A stretch of DNA of 64,000 nt, from positions 66,303,838 through 66,367,837 of the forward strand of contig CM041298.1 of the NCBI GenBank assembly GCA_023052935.1, written 5' to 3'. Origin of the DNA: Piezodorus guildinii (lineage: Eukaryota > Arthropoda > Insecta > Hemiptera > Pentatomidae). Shown piece after piece: positions 10,997-21,177 of this stretch. The position numbers and the translations under genes are program-made. The first letter of the stretch is position 1, and every line of letters starts with the position of its first letter. Under the pieces are notes generated by a model. The model was given only the letters and a program-made list of their open reading frames with translations. It did no database searches and was not told the origin of the DNA.

Positions 10997-11122
10997 TGAG
11001 TGCGTCGGTCATTAAACGGGATCTATATGGGTCAATGCACTTCAAGTAAATCTGGGAAAATCCATTTGTTCAACAAGAAGAAAAAAAGCAAACACCTGAC
11101 TTTATTTTCCAAGGACAATAAG
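10997..11122 (+). CDS. Candidate host exon: first coding exon of an MGQC... acylated protein
   Basis: A 126 bp block flanked by a strong 3' splice site (TTATTGTTTTCAG) and a strong 5' splice site (AAG|GTAAGC). An ATG at 11027 opens 32 codons ending in phase 0: MGQCTSSKSGKIHLFN, then a run of basic residues (KKKKSKH), then LTLFSKDNK. An in-frame TGA lies at the very start of the exon (10997-10999), which fixes this ATG as the first possible start. Gly2 followed by Cys4 and Ser6 is a typical N-myristoylation plus palmitoylation signal, and the lysine cluster would favour inner-membrane binding. I do not recognise the gene. Following exons are not identified in the window and probably lie beyond large TE-filled introns. 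The start context is only moderate (T at -3, G at +4). Confidence 0.55.
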
Positions 11123-11350
11123 GTAAGCTGAATAGTTATGGTTATTTATTTCGTAGTTTATATATTACTTTATCAATTATTGTTATTTTATACAACCATG
11201 TTCTGTAAGATGATTAGGATTTGTTTAATAAGGAAGAAAACACTTAGAATAGTTGTAAGCTGAATAATTACCACCGTTTTGTTCTGTGTTTTAAAGGTTA
11301 TTCAAATACAGGCGTAAATCGAACTATTAAATAGTCTATTTTGAGGATTT

Positions 11351-11445
11351 AATTATCATAGGTAGAAAGAATCAGGAATTAGTCGTGCAAGAAATATTTT
11401 AATTTTGTCGACGTTTCGGCTGCAGACATCAAAAAACAGATGAGA
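11351..11445 (-). ncRNA. Degenerate hammerhead-like repeat (Penelope-type)
   Basis: Minus strand shows GATGTCTGCAGCCGAAACGTCGAC, split here as GATGTCTGCAG then CCGAAACGTCGAC. The flank (CAAAATTAAAA, then a CTGATTC-type block) is homologous to the repeat at 54458-54520. The CUGAUGA half is degraded, so cleavage is unlikely. Confidence 0.5.
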
Positions 11446-11613
11446 TACATATCAACACAGTATGACAGTTAAAACTAATTAATGTAAAAACAATGGCAAT
11501 AGCAAAATAAAAAATGAAAAAATAAAAAATATCAAGATAATAAGGTAAATACTAAGATAATGATGAGAATGAAATAAAAATTTAGAAGTAAAAAGAGGGA
11601 TGAACAAAAAAAA

Positions 11614-11616
<3 letters not shown>

Positions 11617-11669
<53 letters not shown>
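11617..11669. repeat. (TA)n microsatellite
   Basis: About 53 bp of uninterrupted TA next to the poly-A end of the SINE1 copy. Confidence 0.95.
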
Positions 11670-11674
<5 letters not shown>

Positions 11675-11967
11675 CCTGTACCACTACAACCCATGAAGGG
11701 TCTTGGGCTCAGTACATATAGAGATTCGTACTGTTTTCTAGGCCATGAGGTGATTAGGCCTTAATCACGCTCAGCCGCCAGGTTTTTCCCCAATTAATTT
11801 GGGTACCCACTTTATAGAGGCTGGGTCTGCCCCAGGAGGGTCTCCATACCCTAGGGTCGCCCCCCGACTGAATTAACAGAATAAATAATATTTCTGCCAC
11901 AGCCGGGATTCGAACCCAGGACCCGGAGCACAGCAGACTAGTGCTCTATCCACTAGACCACGCCGCT

Positions 11968-11970
<3 letters not shown>
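11670..11970 (-). mobile_element. SINE1 copy S1a (tRNA-derived), complete
   Basis: On the minus strand it begins GGGAGCGGCGTGGTCTAGTG, with box A (TGGTCTAGTGG) and box B (GGTTCGAATCCC), then a GC-richer body of about 230 bp ending GGGTTGTAGTGGTACAGG and a short A/TA tail. This is the reference copy for the family in this window. It has (TA)n arrays on both sides, suggesting insertion into or expansion of a TA microsatellite. Confidence 0.9.

Positions 11971-12041
<71 letters not shown>
11971..12041. repeat. (TA)n microsatellite
   Basis: About 70 bp of TA with one TAATA interruption. Confidence 0.95.
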
Positions 12042-12044
<3 letters not shown>

Positions 12045-12289
12045 GTACCATCAGTATGACATAATCTGAGGAAACTTAATAATTAAATTATTTTTTCACA
12101 CGACTGTCTTCTATAAAGAATATATATTATATTGGGTTGTAAAATGATTTTTTCAATATTGCAATGTAATCCTATCTGTGGTTATAAAACCATGTTTACT
12201 ATGTCAATAATGTTTGTATATTCTAAATGAGGATTAGTTTAGGAACTTTTATGCATCAGTTTCAAACGCTATTAAGTGGTATTTTGCTT

Positions 12290-12525
12290 GCTTAAAATGG
12301 AAAAGAAACTAATTAATTTTCGTCATTTAATGATTTTTCATTTCCTGGCTGCACAGACGGTAAGTAATTTTGCAGTGTGTAAGGCGATGGTGCCTAGGGG
12401 AGAAAAGAAGCACTGCCCGGTATTGCATTGCTTGGTTCAGAACCGGAAATTTTGGCTTGGAACGCTCAAAGAGCTCAGGTCGTCCTTCAACTGTTGGTGA
12501 CTATATTCAAAAAGTTACCTGAAAT
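12290..12525 (+). pseudogene. N-terminal relic of a second mariner lineage
   Basis: Frame pieces MEKKLINFRHLMIFHFL and, in another frame, WFRTGNFGLE...SGRPST match the helix-turn-helix region of a mariner-type transposase, but the wording differs from M1-M3, so it is another lineage. At least one frameshift separates the two pieces. No catalytic region follows. Confidence 0.55.
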
Positions 12526-12984
12526 ATAGCAACATTTAATAGATCAATTTAGGTATATAGGTTATATATTTTATGGACACTCAACAGCCAAGGTCATTAT
12601 TCACTTATGCAGTTCTTTGGTCAGGGAATTTTTCACGATATCTTCGAACAGTAACAGCTCCTAGAAGCATGTCTGTTTGTTCTGCAAAAGTGAATACATT
12701 TATGGTGTTGCCCGTGATAATCATAAATTGAACTGTGTCACAGTATTCACTCACACTAAAACACACCGAACTAGACTAACATATGTGCAACTACTGTCGT
12801 TGCTTATCGTTCATTTGTTTATCAGGTTATTAAAACGCGTTAAACACGTTAATGCCATTAAAATCAGTATTAAGTACGTTAAACTTTATAAAGTCAGTCT
12901 TAATGTATTAAATTATAATAATAATAATAAATTTTTTTATTTATATGTAAATACAAAGTTAATTACTCTCCATTATGTAAAAAA

Positions 12985-13205
12985 AAAACAATAAATGAAT
13001 ATTTACATGATATGTATTTACATATGGACCTTCCCAAAGAATGGGAGATTAGAGTCTTTTGGGCGGAGACTAGCCGAACCTAAAACTTTAGTTGCTGGCA
13101 CTTAGTTTTCCACAATATTCTGTCTTGTGGGTATCTCATTCATAAAGAACCTTCCTTTTTCCTCAATTCGTCGGCCCAGCGCTTGCGTCTTCGGCCTCTG
13201 CGTCA
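12985..13205 (-). pseudogene. RTE-like LINE C-terminus and 3' UTR
   Basis: The minus strand reads RRGRRRKRWADELRKKEGSL and stops, the end of an RTE-type ORF2 (compare RGRPHRRWRDEL in the element at 28.9 kb). The rest is 3' UTR with a CCCATTCTTTGGGA hairpin, running into an AT-rich tail at 12985. Confidence 0.65.
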
Positions 13206-13369
13206 AAAAAAAAAAAAAAAAATTAAATATATAATAAATCTTTAACCTTTGATATCTGTTTGATAAATGAGTTTGAGATAAATTTTAATATGCACTTTTT
13301 TGTTTATTTCGTGTTAATGAACGCCTTAGCTAAAATAGTACCATGCAATTGTAAAACACCCTGTATGTT

Positions 13370-13639
13370 ATGACGCAGAGAATAAAACTGAAGTTATATA
13401 AAATAGTTAATCGTATGTATGCAAAAAAGGATGGAATAGTTCAGGCAGCTGTCAATAATAATTATAGGCTTACCGAACCCGAAAGTTTGAACCAACAAAT
13501 GTTGCCTACACATGACAACTATCCAAGCCATGTCCCCGAGATCAGACAACACAATCCCACAGACAACTCAGCCTTTCTCTTGGACGCCAACCAATCGGTT
13601 AAGCGCATACTAATTTTACCGGAATTCGTACTTTACTGA
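13370..13639 (+). CDS. Unidentified 89-codon open frame
   Basis: An open frame with no low-complexity bias (MTQRIKLKLYKIVNRMY...). I recognise no domain. It sits just after AACACCCTGTATG, a block also seen near 1586. It may be a relic of an unknown element; being a chance frame is also possible. Confidence 0.2.
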   Translation: MTQRIKLKLYKIVNRMYAKKDGIVQAAVNNNYRLTEPESLNQQMLPTHDNYPSHVPEIRQHNPTDNSAFLLDANQSVKRILILPEFVLY

Positions 13640-14779
13640 GCGTCATCACTGAGCTTGACGACTTAACACGCCCATTTCAGTAGCCGTGATGCTATCAACT
13701 CAATTATACTGACATGCTATAAGCTTCCTAGTTCCCCGTTGTGTAACCTTATAAAACTCCCAGTGGCCTCATCCTTCTTTGGACCAAATATTTAAAGTAG
13801 TATCTTCTTTTATAGGGAAACAGTCGATGATCACAATATTGTTATAAATAAATAGGATTCAGTGTTATTCTTATCATTCCATTAACATTAATTCTGTTTA
13901 ACGCGTTTGTTGCATATTTGGATAGGGGCCAAAAGATACTTGTGATCAATCTAGTATTGGAAACCAATTTTATAAAAAAAATATAATTATAATAATTGTG
14001 TTAGAAAAATGCACTTGAATTTGACATAATTTTATAACTTTTTCTGATTACCCTTAATTATTTTTCTATAAAAATGGAATTGATGAAATCCTCATATTGT
14101 TTTATTATTCCCAACAATGAACCTTTGTAATCGACCAAAAACCATCCCACCCCTCTAAAAATTTAAGCTTTAAAGACCCGTAGAATCCTAATAAACAAAA
14201 AAATAAAAAATCTGTTTGTTCACTGTTTAAATTAATAAATGAATACCAAATATTTTAGTTAATAGGGCTATTCGATAGACAATTAAATTTTCTACCAAAA
14301 CGAAAAAAGATTCATTAAATAGCAGAGTTATAGCGTTTTGAAATTAGTCTTGGTGATAGACCATTTTCTTTTGAATTATTTATAGTTGTTCATATTAATT
14401 AATTGCCTACAAACAGTTATATTGATAGTTATACCCTAATATAGTTTTTGGAAATTATTCTAATTATTATTATAATTGTGTAATGATATGCAGCTTTTTT
14501 TTAATTTTTTTTTTTATTAACATTCTAATTCACTTATTTTTCTCTTATTGAAACAATTTTCTCTCTTTATTTCACTTTTTTTTTTTTTTTATAAATTACT
14601 GTAAGATGTAACTTTTCGAACATTCGACCAGGTAACGCTGGAAGCATACGAATCCGTTTCGTAACTGCAGCAGGTTCTAAGAATACATTTAAAGTTCTTG
14701 CCTCATGATTGAGAAAATTAATGGGATTTCATTTATTTTTCCTCATTAGATTAAAATTACTATTTTATTATAATTGTAA

Positions 14780-14780
<1 letters not shown>
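13640..14780. other. AT-rich sequence, nothing recognised
   Basis: No exon, element end or reading frame of note. T-runs at 14498-14515 and 14577-14590. Confidence 0.4.
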
Positions 14781-14782
<2 letters not shown>

Positions 14783-14828
<46 letters not shown>

Positions 14829-14830
14829 AC

Positions 14831-14888
<58 letters not shown>

Positions 14889-14907
14889 ACGTATATATAT
14901 ATATATT
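14783..14907. repeat. Compound (TA)n array
   Basis: Three TA blocks separated by two copies of ATAATAACGT, so the array itself carries a higher-order duplication. Confidence 0.95.
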
Positions 14908-15376
14908 TTAGATTTTTATTTAATTAAAATAATTTCTGGTTATGAATTTAAACAAAGTTTAAATAATACATGGATTTCTTTATAAGTGGGTTTTCTATTT
15001 TTGTCCAAATTTTAATTGTTTTAAAAGAACATGTTAAATAATATATTTATGCGTAAATTCAATATCATGCAAATACACTTCCAACGGAGCGTTTCAAGGT
15101 GTCGAAGTAACGGTATTAAGATTAATGTTGCTTAGTGGCTTTCAATGGTATTTTACAGTTTTATATTAATTAAATTTAAATTACTACATCGATTAATAAA
15201 TATGTTTTATTAATAAATACATTTTTTTTCTGTTAATAGTTAATTCATTATATGCGATTGAAAATTATGTTATCCACTTAAAAAACAATCAATTTAACAA
15301 TTTTATGATCTATTATGAAAAGTATTGGGCTTAGTCGATGTTATCAGTGAATCAAAATAGAGGAAAAAATTACTTC

Positions 15377-16340
15377 TTTTTTTTTTTAAACTTCTTTATT
15401 TAAATCAAAATACAGACATTTTACAGTGCTAGTAGAAGTCACTATCCCACTAAGGCGAGCCCGTGTGTGGGAAAGGAGTTCACTTGCGGCAATTCAATAA
15501 AAGTACAATAACAAACAGTAACACATTACACAGTAAGATACAATGCAATACTTAAATAATATAACACAATTTTTATATAGAAACAGTAACACACGACACA
15601 GCAAAAAACAATATAATACTTAAGGAATATAAAAATACAATTATAAAGAAATAGTAACACAGTACACAGTATGAAGCAGCAATTGGCTAAGTTAAAAAGC
15701 AATAAAGAATACAAATTCATATGTACGAGATATAAAATTAAGGCATGTAAATACAAGATTGAATTACATAATAAGCAATTATAAAGAAACATAACATAGT
15801 ACACAGTAAGAAACAGTAATTGACAAAATCAAAAGGCAATAAAGAATACATATACTTTATACAGGATAAATATCGGAATAAGTGACGCAGGCTGGCATTG
15901 AGGACATGTTTATAGTGATAAGTAATTTGAATTCTATAATTCAGCAATTTTTTCTCCACTGAGGGGTTTCGCCTATATTTTAACATTGTAGTAATAATTT
16001 GAATACTTTGGAGGATTTGTGTGAGAAAATTGAAAATTTGGAGGAATATTGTTGTAAACAGTAGCAATGGAATAACAAGTCTGGTGTGTCGTCCATGTAT
16101 GTTTTGGTCTTGGCACAACTAAGCTATAGTAATTTTTCAGTCTTGTGGAAAAAACGGTGGTCAATCTTCCCGACTAGCTCATCCCGTCTAAAATTCAGCT
16201 TATTGATAATTGAGACCCTGTATAATTTGTTTGCAGACATTACATTAAGGTCCGAGAATATATTAATTGATAGGGGTCCTTTATTGATGCCCATAATTGC
16301 CTTATTAATCTTTCTCTGCACAATATCATAACTTCTGAAA
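15377..16340 (-). mobile_element. 5'-truncated LINE (CR1/jockey-like C-terminus)
   Basis: Minus-strand frame pieces QRKINKAIMGINKGP, SANKLYRVSIINKLNFRRDELV and TPDLLFHCYC...NNIPPNF look like the C-terminal tail of CR1/jockey ORF2, with frame breaks. The 3' end lies at the left: minus-strand AATAAAG followed by an A-run at 15377-15390. The long 3' UTR contains degenerate tandem repeats (15512-15840). Confidence 0.65.
15512..15840 (-). repeat. Degenerate tandem repeats in LINE 3' UTR
   Basis: Blocks like AACAGTAACACA.TACACAGTA recur at about 15513, 15586, 15651 and 15795, with irregular spacing of roughly 65-145 bp. Confidence 0.65.
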
Positions 16341-16739
16341 ACAAATAAATAAAAAATGGTTAATTAAAAATATCAATTGTACCAATTATCATCAGTTACT
16401 GCAATAATGTAGGTGGAAGAGATATCCCTCTCTAGAATAAGCTAGTTAGCTATATAGCTAACCTATAGAATAAGTTGCCCTTTTTGGACTAATTGAAAAT
16501 TAATTAGTCGTTGGAAATGTTAAATCCTCTTACATTTCTCCAACCTTAAACAAAACTACTCTTGCTTGATGAGTAAAGAATGTCTCATGAAACCAATGAT
16601 TTAACAAAGTTGTGATCTGATATGCCCTATTCATTCTCAAAAGCCAGGTTTACACTCGTAGTGACATTAACTTTTTCATATGGCTAACAATGATGTAATG
16701 GCTAATTGAAGATGATTGAACCAGGCCTGATGACTTATA

Positions 16740-17143
16740 GTGGTTGTGTGGTCGACGATAACAAAGAAGTCCTCAAGGATTCGAATGTCCTTTATCCTTC
16801 AAGTCCATTGGCCCGGATGTCCATTGAGCCGTTCCAGTAACACACCATGGAGCCTCCAGTCGTTGTCCTCTCGCCATTGTAGCTTCTTTTACTTCTTGTT
16901 TTCTCTCATCATCCAAAGCAATCACATCCACTAGTTTGTTTGCTTTCTAGTCTCTTCTTGTCTATTGTTTCTTTGGTGACATCGTCTAGGTGATCCCCTA
17001 CGTGAGAGGTATCTAAATCCACCAAGAAATCGGCTTCCTGTAATTTTTGAATGACTGCAGCTTTCCTTGCAGTGTTGGTAAACGGAAATGTATTATATTT
17101 ACTGTGCTTGAAGACAGACTGGAGGAAATTATGAACATTTTTT
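16740..17143 (-). pseudogene. Unidentified protein-coding relic
   Basis: A minus-strand frame (NFLQSVFKHSKYNTFPF..., then ARKAAVIQKLQEADFLVDLD and DDVTKETIDKKRLES) has coding-like composition and continues after a frameshift (RKQEVKEATMARGQRLEAPW). It is cut on its N-terminal side by family A copy A4. I do not recognise the family; a DNA transposon or retroelement gag-like protein is possible. Confidence 0.35.
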
Positions 17144-17993
17144 ACTTTCACTTACCTATATATGAAATAGATAGTAAGGGAAAGTATTGCGATCGTAAAA
17201 ATTTTAGAATTCCTGTTTTCAACAGAAATACACGTTTTAGGGTACCCTAAGTCCAAATAGCCAAGTCCCGCAAAAAGGTCTGTGTGTCCGTGTGTGTGGT
17301 AACTCTAGTGCAATAATGAAAAGTAGTACAGAACTAAAATTTCATATTTAAAACTACTCAATACCCGAGATATTACAGCATCTTTTTCACTAAAATCGGC
17401 TGACCGAAAGTCCTACTTTATCCCATGCATTTAGCACATTTTTTCGATTTTCTCAAAAACAGCTCTAACGATTTTGATTAAACTCGTTATAGCAATGTAA
17501 AATTTAATGGGCTTTAATATCATGTAGGTTTCATTATGATTGAAAAAGTCTGATGGGGCTTAAATGCAGATATTTTAAATTCTTTATTCTTCATCTAAAG
17601 TATCTTTAATTTTGTATATTTTATAAAAATGACCATATCATCTTATTACCATTGATAAAAAACAGGTAAATATATAATTTGAACGAATTCAGTATCCAGC
17701 TAAAGGAGAAAACTGAAAAAATGTTTTTTTAATGCATTTGTTTCACTGCTTGGTCACTGGATGGCGCTGTCATCGCAGGACGCTCCAAGTAGTTCTAACA
17801 CGGAGTGATGAAAAGCCGAAAAAAACTCAATGAATTTCGTAGATAATATTATAACATAAAACACATCTTTCTATAAAAATCAAATGTAAATAATTCTTTA
17901 ACAATTTATTTTCGTTTCTAAATTTGTTTAAAAATTCTTAAATTGATATTAACAACAGAGGTAAGTGAAAGCCGTGTGTAGCGCGCACCAGAT
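17144..17993 (+). repeat. Family A copy A4
   Basis: Clear ends: TTTTTTACTTTCACTTACC at left and AGAGGTAAGTGAAAGCCGTG then CACCAGATTTTTT at right. About 850 bp, with an internal replacement near 17742-17805 by a GC-richer unrelated 65 bp. Confidence 0.9.
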
Positions 17994-18004
17994 TTTTTAA
18001 GATT

Positions 18005-18417
18005 TGTCTTCGCCACTTCAAAGAGGTCTCATGTTACCCACTTATACGAATTAAAGTGGCTCCTTTCCTCCACTCGCAAACAATATTTCCTAGGATCATA
18101 CTTTTACCAGACTATTAACTTGCAGCATCATCCTACATCCACAGTATCCTTCGATTTAAATCCTCATCCCTCACTTGAAACTAGATCGTGCCATTCTGAA
18201 CCTTACGTTCCTACCTATAGATCTAAATCTTCTGACAGTTACTTTATTGTCCGCTCTACTACCCTCCTAGAATTCGCTACTAACCCATATTCGCCATGCT
18301 GCTTCTTTATCCTCATACAAAGTCCATTTTTTCAATACTTCCTGTCATCCTAAACTGATGCTCACCTATTGTGATATTTCAATTTAAGATATCTAACGTT
18401 GAATAAATAAAAATAAA
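18005..18417 (+). pseudogene. LINE ORF2 C-terminus and 3' end (CR1/jockey-like)
   Basis: Frame pieces such as HPSLETRSCHSEPYVPTYRS and FIVRSTTLLEFA fit the last part of a CR1-like ORF2. The sequence ends in GAATAAATAAAAATAAA, a polyadenylation-type tail. Confidence 0.55.
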
Positions 18418-18532
18418 TGTGTTAGCTTTTGTTGTATAATATTTCGCCTTATTTCACCATTGTAAATAATAATTAATTATGTTTCTTTGGTTTGTGGGAC
18501 ATGCATATATATTTCAATTGTACACAACTGTT

Positions 18533-19485
18533 GTTGTTGTTGTTGTGTTTTTGGTTTTAAGGGCAAAAAACTGCGAGTGGTTATTATTGCCCAAAACATT
18601 TTCAGAAGACGATTAACTTACCTATGATGAGGAGGAAAAAATAAAAAATATATATATAATAAAAAAAAAAATAAATAAATAAATAAAATAAATAAATAAA
18701 AATTGTGAGTAAAATCAATATCAATATCAAAAAGTGCGTAAAGTAGCCTGAATGTGTTAAATGAGGTGGTATAAACGAATGTTCTTCACCAATTGAATGA
18801 CACCGTCGACGGCCCGATCACTATCGCTCAATGCCTCTGAGACTATAACGTAGTACGCCACATTTTACAAATTCCCTACTATAACGAGGACACTCTTCAA
18901 AAATATGACTTACTGTGAGAGTCACTTTACACAGTTGACATCGAGGTGGATCCCTTCGTGCCATGAGGTGCTCATGAGTGAGACGGCAGTTCCTATCCTC
19001 AGGCGGGCGATAACTACCTCCTCACGCCTTCACTTTCTTGATGATGAGACCCAGCAGCTGATGATCGGTTTGACATTTTTCAATTTGTTGTTTTCAAGAG
19101 CGGTCCAAGACTGTTGCCATTCATCTATGATCTTCGTGTTTATTGGCTGAAACATTTCAGATGATGAAATGAAAGAGGGCGTTATTTCTTCTAGTAAATG
19201 TGCCTCTGTTGCTGCTCTGTCGACTCTCATTCCCTGATATTCCGGAATGACTGGGAATCTAAAATAAATTTTCTTTTTTTTAGAAAAGTCCTCTAACTGT
19301 TTGATTGCGAAGTGGACCTTCTGTACAATAGGGTTTGCTGAGAATGGATTGAAAATGGCCCCCTGATAGCACTGAGCGAGTCAGAACAAATGATTACTGA
19401 CTTTTCTAATGCTGTTCTAGCTAGATGAACTGCTTTTAGAATAGCTGTCAGTTCGGCAGTAAAAACACTACAAGTATTATCAAGT
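18533..19485 (-). mobile_element. 5'-truncated I/R1-like LINE with RNase H
   Basis: Bounded by a 15 bp target duplication TTGTACACAACTGTT (18518-18532 and 19486-19500). The minus strand encodes the RNase H core (CSVFTAELTAILKAV, then SDSLSAIRG), pieces of the following region, and the C-terminal finger-like block CVKLTLTVSHIFEECP. The 3' end is a (CAA)n tail (GTTGTTGTTGTT on +). Several frame breaks make it a relic, but the boundaries are clean. Confidence 0.8.
18665..18702. repeat. (AAAT)n low-complexity run
   Basis: A-rich AAATA/AATA repeats inside the LINE 3' region. Confidence 0.8.
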
Positions 19486-19500
19486 TTGTACACAACTGTT

Positions 19501-20284
19501 AATCTTATGTGACTCAGTCCCAGAATAAATTGTTTTTCTGTTATATTATATTATATTTAGTTTTCCTAAATAAAAAAAAAAAATTTAAATTCGGCAATAT
19601 TTGATATCATATTATATGTTCCAAGGTGCTGGGCCCATAGGTTCTAATAGTTGTTGAACTTGGAATGACGTAACTATATATAACGAACCAGACGTGATTT
19701 CTCTCTGTGGTCGAAGCCATTCTGGTCTAGAAATAGATTATGGTTAATGCAGGGGTAGAGGTAAAAGAGAAAGAACCTATAGTGTTGCGTCAGTACTGTT
19801 GTATTGACGACTAACTGCTGGAAATCAAACCGAAATTCAATGTTTTGAAGCTTATAATTTAAACTTTACCATAAATATTCTTTACAACAAAAATAAATTA
19901 TTCGAATAAAAACCATAAAGCGTTAATGAGTAACAATTAATTACTGACAAACGTTTGATCAACAAACATATATTTGCTTTATCCAACAAACTCTTTCTCC
20001 TTAACCACCTAATCTTCCTCCAAACCAATACTTTTTGTCAAAGAATCGCTCTTTCCTTTGTCTTTCTTGGAGTCATCCATGGTCTCTGACCATCTACCTT
20101 TGTTTCATTTTTGAACCTATCAGTTTTGTGCCAATCTAGAGGCTTGACATAACCTTTAAGCTCATCTTGTTCTTTGATAGGATCCTCAGCTTACCAAAGT
20201 CTCAGATTTGACCTCGTTATTATATTGAGTAAATATCAAATCCCTTGGGATCGAGAAAATTTTAAATTGTTTATTTTTATTTAT
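19501..20284. other. Unassigned, one possible short minus-strand frame
   Basis: No family recognised. On the minus strand around 20030-20190 there is a coding-like stretch (DPIKEQDELKGYVKPLDW..., and in another frame a well-placed ACCATGG start giving MDDSKKDKGKSDS...), but both hit stops and no splice structure is convincing. Confidence 0.3.
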
Positions 20285-20560
20285 AGGGTGTTGTAGTGTC
20301 AAGTGGCCAGACTTAAGGAATGAATTATGAACCTCAAAATCTGAAGAAAAAAAAAGTTCTCTGGACATGTGTCTGGAAATGCGTAGTCAAGGAGCTAGAG
20401 TTGAAAATCCAATGTTTTTCAGTCATTATCAGTTTCTAGCTTCTCAGGAATCGATTTTTTGGCAAAGCTCTAAAATTGAAGTTTTTTCTTGTTTTAAGAT
20501 CCTTAATCTAATCCTGAAGTCTACCCACTTAACCCTGAAACACTCTGTATATACTTTTAA
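20285..20560. repeat. Degenerate inverted-repeat element
   Basis: The left block (GGGTGTTGTAGTGTCAAGTG, then AGACTTAAGGA) is the imperfect inverted copy of the right block (AGTCTACCCACTTAACCCTG then AAACACTCT). An old foldback or MITE of about 275 bp is the simplest reading. Confidence 0.45.
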
Positions 20561-20800
20561 TTAAGAGGAAGAAATACACTTTTAATTTCGGGCTGTCAGC
20601 TACTGATGAAATATTTAGGTCTTTATCGATTGTTTCATTTATGACAAAGCAAGGAGCATTTAGGATTTCAGATTGTAAGGATTGGATGAGGGGGAGGAGG
20701 GGTATTTTGGTTTGGTGGTGGAGCCCCATAGTTTAATCTCATATGTCCATATTAATCTGATGTTTGTAGTATAAATTGGTTTTAGTTGTAAGTGGGTTGT
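20529..20800 (-). pseudogene. Jockey-like ORF2 relic
   Basis: Minus-strand pieces IRLIWTYEIKLWGS, QSLQSEILNAPCFVINETIDKDLN and SSVADS match the copy at 42830-43236 (PIWTFGVELWGS, QSKILRKILNALYFVTNKLIHKDLN). Frameshifted and short. Confidence 0.65.
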
Positions 20801-21177
20801 TTTGAGCGCTTGTCAATTAAACGTTGGAATCGGTACCTGCGGGCAGTTTTTTGCCGTTACAGTCGAGTGTGAAAATCTTAACTGATACATTTGTCAAGAT
20901 GGAGTCCTAGGTAACCGGTCTATTTAACTATGGTAAATGGGATATTGCTAAAGGATATAGTTGGAAAGGCAGTAATAGGTTTGCGACGAAGGGTCAAGGT
21001 AATTGAATGAAAGTAATTTGCTCTACACCAGACAAGTAATGAAGCAAAAGTATGTATTAAATTTATAATTGAATCTTGCCTCATAGATGGAACTAGGTAA
21101 GAATCTATCATAAACTCAATTCATCCTTTTTCTTCATAACTCGACTTAAAAGAGCAAATATAGACAAATATGTTTTT
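20801..21177. other. Unassigned sequence
   Basis: Nothing recognised between the jockey relic and family A copy A5. Confidence 0.35.

Noticed and set aside
11880..11970. tRNA gene prediction from box A and box B
   Set aside because: It is the tRNA-like head of SINE1; no complete cloverleaf or anticodon arm can be drawn and identical heads occur with SINE bodies attached.
12677..12994. 105-codon plus-strand frame
   Set aside because: Low-complexity Asn/Lys/Val-rich end and overlap with an AT-rich tail of an RTE relic; no motif.
14636..14700. Possible exon start after CATTCGACCAG at 14632
   Set aside because: Weak pyrimidine tract and stops in all frames within a short distance.
14709..14927. 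Open frame of repeated Tyr-Ile codons
   Set aside because: Pure translation of a (TA)n microsatellite. The same applies to frames at 47480-47741, 48716-49024 and 53479-53787.
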